Shown here piece by piece: positions 52,562-60,369 of a DNA stretch of 62,024 nucleotides (positions within the stretch are counted from its first letter, which is position 1; every line of letters starts with the position of its first letter). Where the stretch lies: contig NZ_MUBM01000105.1 of NCBI RefSeq assembly GCF_002154505.1, positions 1 to 62,024 of the forward strand, written 5' to 3'. Below the pieces are notes generated by a model. That model did no database searches and was not told the origin of the DNA. It saw only the letters and a list, made by a program, of their open reading frames with translations. The translations under genes were made by a program, and so were the position numbers. The DNA is from Streptomyces carpinensis. GTDB lineage: Bacteria > Actinomycetota > Actinomycetes > Streptomycetales > Streptomycetaceae.

Positions 52562-52676
52562 ATGTCCGGACAATGTGACCCCGCTGCGGTACCTCCTGGT
52601 CCCCCCGGCCGTCCACCCCGCCGTGCCCGTGTTCGATAATGGGATGTTCGGGGCTGATGGGACTGCCATCAGCCCC
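52562..52676 (+). promoter_or_regulatory. Transporter promoter: GntR site, -10 box and leader hairpin
   Basis: ATGTCCGGACAA (52562-52573) repeats the site at 51498. GATAAT at 52635-52640 is a good -10 box; no convincing -35 lies 17 bp before. Shortly after the expected start, GGGGCTGATGG-GACTG-CCATCAGCCCC (52650-52676) makes a perfect 11-bp hairpin in the leader, about 38 bases before the GTG. It could attenuate or stabilise the mRNA. Confidence 0.65.
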
Positions 52677-52714
52677 GCGCGTACGTTCGAACACGGCAAG
52701 AAGGGCAAGGCCTC

Positions 52715-53719
52715 GTGGCACGGTTTCCAACCTGGGTAGGCATCGCGCTGGCAGGGGCACTGTCGCTGTCCCTCGCGGGATGCAGCAGCACCGGCGGCAA
52801 ACGGGCGGAGGACGCCCGCAAGGCCGCGGCGGCCCAGGGCAGGGCCGCGGTGAACACTCCCCGCTGGACCTTTGCGATGATCACCCACTCCGGTGACGGC
52901 GACACCTTCTGGGACATCGTGCAGAGCGGTGCCAAGCAGGCCGCCGTCAAGGACAACATCAACTTCCTGTACTCGCACGACGACGAGGCCCAGCAGCAGG
53001 CGCAACTCGTGGACGCGGCCGTGGACAAGAAGGTCGACGGCATCATCGTCACGCTGGCCAAGCCCGACGCGCTGAAGGCGGCCGTCGCCCGCGCCGAGAA
53101 GGCCGGCATCCCGGTCATCACGGTGAACTCGGGGTCCGCGGAGTCCAAGGCGTTCGGCGCGCTCACGCACGTGGGCCAGGACGAGACCGTCGCCGGCGAG
53201 GCCGTCGGGGACGAGCTGAACAGGCGCGGCAGGAAGAAGGCGCTGTGCGTCCTGCACGAGCAGGGCAACGTCGGCCACGAGCAGCGGTGCGCCGGTGTGG
53301 CGAAGACGTTCTCCGGCCAGATGGAGAACCTCTACGTCAACGGCACCAACATGCCGGACGTGCAGTCGGCGATCGAGGCCAAGCTCCAGGCCGACAAGTC
53401 CGTCGACGCGGTCGTCACGCTCGGCGCCCCGTACGCGGACACCGCCGTGAAGGCGCGGACGGACGCGGGCAGCAAGGCCGAGATCGACACCTTCGACCTC
53501 AACGCCAAGGTCGCCGCCGAACTCAAGGACGGCACGCTCGGCTTCGCCGTCGACCAGCAGCCGTACCTCCAGGGCTACCAGGCCGTCGACCTGCTGTGGC
53601 TCTACAAGTACAACGGCGACGTCCTCGGCGGCGGCAAGCCGGTCCTCACCGGTCCGCAGATCGTCACCAAGGACCAGGCCGCCGCGCTGGAGGAGTACGC
53701 GAATCGGGGCACCCGATGA
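52715..53719 (+). CDS. Sugar-binding lipoprotein of an ABC importer
   Basis: Periplasmic-binding-protein-like lipoprotein of 334 residues, family of ribose/xylose binders (Peripla_BP_4). The lipobox is LSLAGC with Cys23. After a linker, AMITHSGDGDTFWDIVQSGAKQAA opens the first domain, GIIVTLAKPDALKAAVARAEKAGIPVITVNSG follows (in parts), and VVTLGAPYADTAVKARTDAG and FDLNAKVAAELKDGTLGFAVDQQPYLQGYQAV form the second. It binds the sugar outside the membrane and hands it to the permease. It starts with GTG after AAGAAGGGCAAGG. The three transporter genes overlap and form one operon. Confidence 0.93.
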   Translation: MARFPTWVGIALAGALSLSLAGCSSTGGKRAEDARKAAAAQGRAAVNTPRWTFAMITHSGDGDTFWDIVQSGAKQAAVKDNINFLYSHDDEAQQQAQLVDAAVDKKVDGIIVTLAKPDALKAAVARAEKAGIPVITVNSGSAESKAFGALTHVGQDETVAGEAVGDELNRRGRKKALCVLHEQGNVGHEQRCAGVAKTFSGQMENLYVNGTNMPDVQSAIEAKLQADKSVDAVVTLGAPYADTAVKARTDAGSKAEIDTFDLNAKVAAELKDGTLGFAVDQQPYLQGYQAVDLLWLYKYNGDVLGGGKPVLTGPQIVTKDQAAALEEYANRGTR

Positions 53720-54756
53720 GCGCGACCATGGAACGAACGGCTGACGAAAGGATTCTGCAGAGCTCCCCGCTGCGGAAGCTGCTCTCCCGCCCCGAGCTGG
53801 GCTCGGTCGTCGGCGCACTGGCGGTCTTCCTCTTCTTCGCCTTCGTCGCCGACGGCTTCCTGCACGCCTCCAGCCTCAGCACCGTCCTGTACGCGTCCTC
53901 GACGATCGGCATCATGGCGGTCCCGGTCGCGCTGCTGATGATCGGCGGCGAGTTCGACCTGTCCGCGGGCGTGATGGTGACCTCCTCCGCGCTGATCTCG
54001 TCGATGTTCAGTTACCAGATGACGGCGAACACCTGGGTCGGCGTGGGCGTCTCGCTCCTGGTGACCCTCGCCGTCGGCGCCTTCAACGGCTTCATGCTCA
54101 CCCGCACCAAACTGCCCAGCTTCATCATCACGCTGGGCACCTTCCTGATGCTGACCGGCATGAACCTGGGCTTCACCAAGCTGATCGACGGCACGGTCTC
54201 CACCAAGACCATCGCCGACATGCAGGGCTTCCCGAGCGCGCACGCCGTCTTCGCCTCGACCCTGAGCGTCGGCGGCGTCGACTTCAAGGTCACCATCCTG
54301 TGGTGGCTGGGCCTCGTCGCCCTCGCCTCCTGGATCCTGCTGCGCACCCGCGCCGGCAACTGGATCTTCGCGGTCGGCGGCAACCAGGACGCGGCCCGCG
54401 CGGTCGGCGTGCCGGTCACCGCGACCAAGATCGGCCTGTACATGGGCGTCGCCCTCGGCGCCTGGATCTCCGGCCAGCACCTGCTGTTCTCCTTCGACGC
54501 GGTGCAGTCCGGCGAGGGCGTCGGCAACGAGCTGATCTACATCATCGCCGCCGTCATCGGCGGCTGCCTGATCACCGGCGGCTACGGCAGCGCGGTCGGA
54601 TCGGCGGTCGGCGCGCTCCTGTTCGGCATGACCAGCAAGGGCATCGTCTTCGCCGAGTGGAACCCCGACTGGTTCAAGTTCTTCCTCGGAGCGATGCTGC
54701 TCCTCGCGACCCTGCTGAACGCCTGGGTCCGCAAGCGCGCGGAGGCGACGACATGA
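53716..54756 (+). CDS. Sugar ABC transporter permease
   Basis: Permease of 346 residues with about 9-10 hydrophobic helices, BPD_transp_2 (RbsC/XylH) type. [20 protein letters not shown] near the second helix and [21 protein letters not shown] are the family signatures; the latter holds the EAA-like coupling loop. [26 protein letters not shown] follows (in parts). It probably works as a homodimer. The ATG overlaps the binding-protein stop by 4 bases (ATGA). Confidence 0.93.
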   Translation: MSATMERTADERILQSSPLRKLLSRPELGSVVGALAVFLFFAFVADGFLHASSLSTVLYASSTIGIMAVPVALLMIGGEFDLSAGVMVTSSALISSMFSYQMTANTWVGVGVSLLVTLAVGAFNGFMLTRTKLPSFIITLGTFLMLTGMNLGFTKLIDGTVSTKTIADMQGFPSAHAVFASTLSVGGVDFKVTILWWLGLVALASWILLRTRAGNWIFAVGGNQDAARAVGVPVTATKIGLYMGVALGAWISGQHLLFSFDAVQSGEGVGNELIYIIAAVIGGCLITGGYGSAVGSAVGALLFGMTSKGIVFAEWNPDWFKFFLGAMLLLATLLNAWVRKRAEATT

Positions 54757-55550
54757 CCGAGACCACCGAGCGCACGCCGCTGATCGAGCTGACCGACGTC
54801 AGCAAGCACTACGGCACGGTCCGCGCCCTGGAGGGCGTCTTTCTGGAGGTCCACGCCGGGGAGATCACCTGCGTCCTCGGCGACAACGGCGCCGGCAAGT
54901 CCACGCTGATCAAGACGATCGCCGGCCTGCACCAGCACGACGGCGGCACGGTGCGCATCGAGGGGGAGGAGACCCGCCTCGCCTCCCCGCGCGACGCCCT
55001 GGACCGCGGTATCGCCACGGTCTACCAGGACCTGGCGGTCGTTCCCCTGATGCCGGTCTGGCGCAACTTCTTCCTCGGCTCCGAGCCGCGCAAGGGCGTG
55101 GGCCCGTTCAAGCGGCTCGACATCGACCTCATGCGCCGCACCACTCGCGAGGCGCTGCTCCGCATGGGCATCGACCTCCGGGACGTCGACCAGCCCATCG
55201 GCACCCTCTCCGGCGGCGAACGCCAGTGCGTGGCGATCGCGCGGGCGGTCCACTTCGGTGCGAAGGTGCTGATCCTGGACGAGCCGACGGCCGCGCTCGG
55301 CGTGAAGCAGTCCGGCGTGGTCCTGAAGTACGTGGCGGCGGCCCGGGACCAGGGCCTCGGTGTTGTTCTCATCACGCACAACCCGCACCACGCGTATCTC
55401 GTGGGGGACCGCTTCGTGCTGCTGAAGAGGGGCACGATGGTGGGCAGTCACACACGTGACGAGATCACCCTGGAGGAGCTGACCCGTCAGATGGCGGGCG
55501 GCAGCGAGCTCGACGACCTGCGCCACGAGCTCGAGAAGAGCACTCCCTGA
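54753..55550 (+). CDS. Sugar ABC transporter ATPase (single-domain)
   Basis: ABC ATPase of 265 residues. Walker A is [17 protein letters not shown], the signature [16 protein letters not shown], Walker [15 protein letters not shown], and the switch histidine is in [12 protein letters not shown]. The ribose (RbsA) type carries two fused ATPase domains, but this one has only one, as in the FrcA/CUT2 single-domain group, so a dimer of it is expected. The ATG overlaps the permease stop by 4 bases. Sugar identity is unknown; fructose/ribose-like or inositol are possible from the dehydrogenase context. Confidence 0.93.
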   Translation: MTETTERTPLIELTDVSKHYGTVRALEGVFLEVHAGEITCVLGDNGAGKSTLIKTIAGLHQHDGGTVRIEGEETRLASPRDALDRGIATVYQDLAVVPLMPVWRNFFLGSEPRKGVGPFKRLDIDLMRRTTREALLRMGIDLRDVDQPIGTLSGGERQCVAIARAVHFGAKVLILDEPTAALGVKQSGVVLKYVAAARDQGLGVVLITHNPHHAYLVGDRFVLLKRGTMVGSHTRDEITLEELTRQMAGGSELDDLRHELEKSTP

Positions 55551-55598
55551 AGGGCGCCGGGGGCCGCTCGGCGGGGCTCCACGCGCGCGCGTGCGGCA

Positions 55599-55632
55599 CG
55601 TACGGGGCACCGTCCCACCGGTGCCCCGTACG
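55599..55632 (+). terminator. Terminator of the ABC transporter operon
   Basis: CGTACGGGGCACCG and CGGTGCCCCGTACG form a perfect 14-bp stem with a 6-nt loop, 49 bases after the ATPase stop and 36 before the ROK kinase start. Confidence 0.85.
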
Positions 55633-55667
55633 GCACCCTTACCGGCGGTGCGGCAGAATCGGGGCCG

Positions 55668-56816
55668 ATGAGCACCTACCGCGACTTCACCGCCCCCATC
55701 GGCTCCCGCCGCGCCCCCGTGCTGCGCACGGTCGGCAGCCGGGAGCGCCGCTCCCACCTGACCGCACCCCGGGTGCCGACGGTCGGGATCGACATCGGCG
55801 GCACCAAGGTGATGGCGGGCGTCGTCGACGCTGACGGCAACATCCTGGAGAGGCTGCGCACGGAGACCCCGGACAAGTCCAAGAGCCCGAAGGTCGTCGA
55901 GGACACCATCGTCGAGCTCGTCCTGGACCTCTCCGACCGGCACGACGTGCACGCGGTCGGCATCGGCGCGGCCGGCTGGGTCGACGCCGACCGCAACCGC
56001 GTGCTGTTCGCACCCCACCTGTCCTGGCGCAACGAGCCGTTGCGCGACCGACTCTCCGAACGCCTGTCGGTGCCGGTCCTGGTCGACAACGACGCCAACG
56101 CCGCCGCCTGGGCCGAGTGGCGCTTCGGAGCGGGCCGCGGCGAGGACCACCTCGTCATGATCACGCTGGGCACCGGCATCGGCGGCGCGATCCTGGAGGA
56201 CGGCCAGGTCAAGCGGGGCAAGTACGGCGTCGCCGGTGAGTTCGGGCACATGCAGGTCGTGCCCGGCGGCCACCGCTGCCCGTGCGGCAACCGCGGCTGC
56301 TGGGAGCAGTACAGTTCCGGCAACGCCCTGGTGCGCGAGGCGCGCGAACTGGCCGCGGCCGACTCCCCGGTGGCCTACGGGATCATCGAGCACGTCAAGG
56401 GCTCCATCTCCGACATCACCGGCCCGATGATCACCGAGCTGGCCCGCGAGGGCGACGCCATGTGCATCGAGCTCCTCGAGGACATCGGCCAGTGGCTCGG
56501 CGTCGGCATCGCCAACCTGGCCGCCGCCCTCGACCCGTCCTGCTTCGTCATCGGCGGCGGTGTCTCCGCGGCCGACGACCTGCTGATCGGCCCCGCGCGG
56601 GACGCCTTCAAGCGCCATCTCACCGGCCGCGGCTACCGGCCCGAGGCCCGCATCACCCGCGCCCAGCTCGGCCCCGAGGCCGGCATGGTCGGCGCCGCCG
56701 ACCTCGCCCGGCTCGTCGCGCGCCGCTTCCGGCGCGCCAAGCGGCGCCGGGTCGAGCGCTACGAGCGCTACGAGCGGTACGCCGAGGCCCGGCGCGCGGC
56801 CCGGGAGGCGCTGTGA
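55668..56816 (+). CDS. ROK-family glucokinase-like sugar kinase
   Basis: Sugar kinase of 382 residues. The phosphate-binding GIDIGGTKVMAGVVD starts near residue 40, after a 35-residue N-terminal extension. The catalytic VLVDNDANAAAWAEW, the second ATP motif MITLGTGIGGAIL, and the zinc site GHMQVVPGGHRCPCGNRGCWEQY (H and C-x-C-x4-C, in parts) are intact. A basic tail (RRFRRAKRRRVERYERYERYA) is unlike typical ROK kinases. It likely phosphorylates the sugar imported by the ABC system, though it has its own leader after a terminator. Confidence 0.9.
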   Translation: MSTYRDFTAPIGSRRAPVLRTVGSRERRSHLTAPRVPTVGIDIGGTKVMAGVVDADGNILERLRTETPDKSKSPKVVEDTIVELVLDLSDRHDVHAVGIGAAGWVDADRNRVLFAPHLSWRNEPLRDRLSERLSVPVLVDNDANAAAWAEWRFGAGRGEDHLVMITLGTGIGGAILEDGQVKRGKYGVAGEFGHMQVVPGGHRCPCGNRGCWEQYSSGNALVREARELAAADSPVAYGIIEHVKGSISDITGPMITELAREGDAMCIELLEDIGQWLGVGIANLAAALDPSCFVIGGGVSAADDLLIGPARDAFKRHLTGRGYRPEARITRAQLGPEAGMVGAADLARLVARRFRRAKRRRVERYERYERYAEARRAAREAL

Positions 56817-57397
56817 CGATGTCGCTGCCACGTCAGGCGGCGCCCCCGGACGGACCGCCGCACCGCCCGGCCGAGGACCGCCGGCACCGCAACCGCCGCC
56901 GGGCCCTCACCCTGCTGATCATCGTGCTGCTGATCGGCGTACCGGCCGGCTACCTGGTGATCTCCGCCAACCAGAGCCGCGACAGCGGCAAGGACAAGGA
57001 GGCCAAGTACTCGGCGACCGGGCTCACCCCGACCTACCCGGCCAAGGTGCAGCGCCGTCTCTACCAGGTGCCGATACCGCACCCGGCCGACCGGGTCGCC
57101 TCCTACGAGACGAACAACTGGAAGACCAGCCGTCTCTACGTCCAGTTCCGGACCACCGAAGCCGGCCTCGAGACCTACCTCGACGCCATGGGCGTCAACC
57201 GGAGCGACCTCAAGAAGGGCGCCATCACCATCAGCGCCCGTGACCGGAAGATCAGCGGCTGGACGTTCGCGGGCCCCGGCCCCTGGTGGGGCCTGAGCCA
57301 CAGCCAGAAGAACCCCGCCCCCACGCAGGACGTCGTGGTGAACCTCTCCAACCCGGTTCTCCCGATGGTCTACGTCGTCTCCCGCACCGTTCCCTGA
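56813..57397 (+). CDS. Single-pass membrane protein, unknown
   Basis: Protein of about 194 residues: a short basic N-terminal part (RPAEDRRHRNRRRA), one membrane helix LTLLIIVLLIGVPAGYLVISA near residues 31-51, and an outside domain of about 140 residues with LYQVPIPHPADRVASYETNN, LYVQFRTTEAGLETYLDAMG and GWTFAGPGPWWGLSHSQ. I recognise no family. It may be a small sensor or wall-associated protein. I took the GTG at 56813, overlapping the kinase stop, after GGGAGG; an ATG at 56819 is equally possible. It is coupled to the ROK gene by the overlap. Confidence 0.78.
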   Translation: MTMSLPRQAAPPDGPPHRPAEDRRHRNRRRALTLLIIVLLIGVPAGYLVISANQSRDSGKDKEAKYSATGLTPTYPAKVQRRLYQVPIPHPADRVASYETNNWKTSRLYVQFRTTEAGLETYLDAMGVNRSDLKKGAITISARDRKISGWTFAGPGPWWGLSHSQKNPAPTQDVVVNLSNPVLPMVYVVSRTVP

Positions 57398-57507
57398 CGC
57401 CGGGCCCCGGCAACCCCCCCGCCGCCGTCGCCGGAGCCGATTGTCAGACCCCGCCCGTAGAGTCGAAGACGACTGACTCGACCGGTGAGCGGGAGGTGAC
57501 AGGACGT

Positions 57508-60369
57508 ATGAGCGACATGGCCGTGGCCGAGACGGCCGGTGCGGCGGACGCGGTGTCCGTGCGGCTGGCCGCCGTCTTCCTGCCCGCGCCCCTCCCGCGC
57601 GAGGGCCGCATCGCCTTCTGGGACCCGGCCGGCGAGGTGTGGCACTCAGAGCCGACGCCCGACGCCCCGCCCACGCACACGGAGCTCACGGTCGTACGAC
57701 CGCATGGGGCGGGCGTCCGCCGCAGGACGGCACCCGCGCTGTCCCTGCCGATCGAGGCGGCCCTTCCCCACCTCGTGCGCGCCCGGCGCGACCCCGCGGC
57801 CCACCCCGCCACCGCCTGCTGGGGAGCGGCCGCCCTGCACGCGCTGCGGCTCACCGCCCGCGGACGGATGCTGCCCGGCCTGACGGCCACCGGACACGAC
57901 GCCTGGCGCGCGGGCCCCCTCGACCCGGACGACATCGCGCAGCTGCGCGCGATCGCCGCCTCCCTGCCGTACGAGGGCCACGCGGTGCCGCTGCCCGGCA
58001 CCGGACCGCTCCGGCTGCCCGAACCCGAGGCACTGCTGCGCGCCTTCCTCGACGCCGTCGCCGACACCCTGCCCCGGACCCCCGCCGCACCCCACACCTC
58101 CGGCAGGCCCTTCGCCGACCGCCGGCCACAGCACCTGCCGGCCGCCCAGGACTGGGCGGCCGAGGTCGCCGCGGGCATGGACGCCGGCGTGCGGATCTCG
58201 CTGCGCCTGGACCTGTCGGCGTACGACCTCTTCGACGGCGACGCAGGCGACGACGGAGTAGCGCGCCGGGCGGGCGCGGCGATCGTCCAGGTGCACAGCC
58301 TCGCCGACCCGACCCTCGTCGCCGACGCGGCGGCTCTGTGGGCGGGCGAGGCCGACGCGGCCTTCGGCCCCCGCGCGCGGGTGGACGCCGCCCTCGCCGT
58401 GCGGCGCGCGGCCCGCGTCTGGCCCCCGCTGGACCGGCTCTGCGAGCAGGAGGTGCCCGACGTCCTCGCCCTGTCCGAGGACGAGGTGAGCGAGCTCCTC
58501 GGCGTGGCCGCGACACGGCTCGCGACGGCCGGGGTCGCCGTGCACTGGCCCCGCGACCTGGCCCAGGACCTCACCGCCACCGCCGTGGTGCGGCCCGCGC
58601 CGGGCTCCGCGACCGACGGCACCGGCTTCTTCGAGAGCGAGCAACTGCTGCGCTTCTCCTGGCAGCTCGCGCTCGGCGGCGACCCGCTCACCGAGTCGGA
58701 GATGGACGCGCTCGCCGAGGCCCACCGCCCGGTCGTACGGCTGCGGGACAGCTGGGTGCTCGTCGACCCGGCCCTCGTCCGCAAGGCCCGCAGACGCGAC
58801 CTGGGTCTGCTCGACCCGGTCGACGCGCTCTCCGTCGCCCTCACCGGCGCCGCGGAGGTCGACGGAGAGACGGTCGAGGCGGTACCGGTGGGCGCGCTGG
58901 CGGCTCTGCGGGACCGCATCACGGCCGGGGTACGGCCCGCCGAACCGCCACCCGGCCTCGACGCCACCCTGCGCGACTACCAGCTGCGCGGCCTGGCCTG
59001 GCTCGACCTCATGACCTCCCTCGGCCTCGGCGGCTGCCTCGCCGACGACATGGGCCTCGGCAAGACCATCACCGTCATCGCCCTGCATCTGAAGCGGGCG
59101 CACCGTGCACCCACCCTGGTGGTCTGCCCGGCCTCCCTGCTCGGCAACTGGCAGCGGGAGATCACCCGGTTCGCGCCCGGCGTCCCGGTCCGCCGCTTCC
59201 ACGGCCCGGACCGCACCCTGGACGGCCTCGACGGCGGCTTCGTGCTCACCACGTACGGCACCATGCGGTCGACGGCGCCCCAACTGGCCGAGCAGGCGTG
59301 GGGCATGGTCGTCGCGGACGAGGCACAGCACGTCAAGAACCCGTACTCGGCGACCGCGAAGGCCCTGCGCACGATCCCGTCCCCCGCGCGCGTGGCCCTC
59401 ACCGGCACACCCGTGGAGAACAACCTCTCCGAACTGTGGGCCCTCCTCGACTGGACCACCCCCGGACTCCTCGGCCCGCTGAAGTCCTTCCGCGCCCGGC
59501 ACGCGCGCGCGGTGGAGAACGGCGAGGACCTGGAGGCGGTCGGGCGGCTGGCCCGCCTGGTACGCCCCTTCCTGCTGCGCCGCAGGAAGTCCGACCCCGG
59601 CATCGTCCCCGAGCTGCCGCCCAAGACGGAGACGGACCACCCGGTCCCGCTCACCCGCGAACAGGCCGCGCTGTACGAGGCGGTGGTGCGCGAGTCGATG
59701 GCCGCCATCGGCACCTCCGACGGCATCGCACGCCGGGGCCTGGTGCTCAAGCTGCTGACCTCGCTCAAGCAGATCTGCGACCACCCGGCGCTGTATCTGA
59801 AGGAGGAGCACCCCCGAGGGGGCGGCGACCGCCTGGCCGCCCGTTCGGGCAAGCTCGCCCTGCTGGACGAGCTGCTCGACACCCTGCTCACCGAGGACGG
59901 CTCGGCCCTGGTGTTCACCCAGTACGTCGGCATGGCCCGCCTGATCACCACCCATCTCGCCGCCCGCGCGGTCCCCGTCGACCTCCTCCACGGCGGTACG
60001 CCGGTCCCGGAGCGCGAGCGCATCGTCGACCGCTTCCAGGAGGGCGCGACCCCGGTCCTCGTCCTGTCCCTGAAGGCGGCCGGAACGGGCCTGAACCTCA
60101 CCCGCGCGGGGCATGTCGTCCACTTCGACCGCTGGTGGAACCCGGCCGTCGAGGAGCAGGCCACCGACCGCGCCTACCGCATCGGCCAGACCCAGCCCGT
60201 CCAGGTCCACCGCCTCATCACCGAGGGCACCGTCGAGGACCGCATCGCCGAGATGCTCGCCGCCAAGCGCGCCCTGGCCGACGCGATCCTCGGCACCGGC
60301 GAGTCGGCCCTGACCGAACTGACCGACCGCGAGCTGTCCGACCTGGTGTCGTTGCGGAGGGAGGGCTGA
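57508..60369 (+). CDS. SNF2/Rad54-like helicase
   Basis: SWI2/SNF2 ATPase of 953 residues. The N-terminal 470 residues include a helicase-associated (DUF3670-like) region found in bacterial SNF2 proteins. The motor has Walker A LADDMGLGKTITVIAL, the DEAH-type VVADEAQHVKNPYSATAKAL, motif III LTGTPVENNLSELWALLDW, and helicase C-terminal motifs LVFTQYVGMARLITTHL, LSLKAAGTGLNLTRAGHVVHFDRWWNPAVEEQA and DRAYRIGQ (in parts). It translocates on double-stranded DNA or remodels complexes. ATG at 57508 after AGGACGT. The following SWIM gene overlaps by one base, so the two are a unit. Confidence 0.92.
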   Translation: MSDMAVAETAGAADAVSVRLAAVFLPAPLPREGRIAFWDPAGEVWHSEPTPDAPPTHTELTVVRPHGAGVRRRTAPALSLPIEAALPHLVRARRDPAAHPATACWGAAALHALRLTARGRMLPGLTATGHDAWRAGPLDPDDIAQLRAIAASLPYEGHAVPLPGTGPLRLPEPEALLRAFLDAVADTLPRTPAAPHTSGRPFADRRPQHLPAAQDWAAEVAAGMDAGVRISLRLDLSAYDLFDGDAGDDGVARRAGAAIVQVHSLADPTLVADAAALWAGEADAAFGPRARVDAALAVRRAARVWPPLDRLCEQEVPDVLALSEDEVSELLGVAATRLATAGVAVHWPRDLAQDLTATAVVRPAPGSATDGTGFFESEQLLRFSWQLALGGDPLTESEMDALAEAHRPVVRLRDSWVLVDPALVRKARRRDLGLLDPVDALSVALTGAAEVDGETVEAVPVGALAALRDRITAGVRPAEPPPGLDATLRDYQLRGLAWLDLMTSLGLGGCLADDMGLGKTITVIALHLKRAHRAPTLVVCPASLLGNWQREITRFAPGVPVRRFHGPDRTLDGLDGGFVLTTYGTMRSTAPQLAEQAWGMVVADEAQHVKNPYSATAKALRTIPSPARVALTGTPVENNLSELWALLDWTTPGLLGPLKSFRARHARAVENGEDLEAVGRLARLVRPFLLRRRKSDPGIVPELPPKTETDHPVPLTREQAALYEAVVRESMAAIGTSDGIARRGLVLKLLTSLKQICDHPALYLKEEHPRGGGDRLAARSGKLALLDELLDTLLTEDGSALVFTQYVGMARLITTHLAARAVPVDLLHGGTPVPERERIVDRFQEGATPVLVLSLKAAGTGLNLTRAGHVVHFDRWWNPAVEEQATDRAYRIGQTQPVQVHRLITEGTVEDRIAEMLAAKRALADAILGTGESALTELTDRELSDLVSLRREG

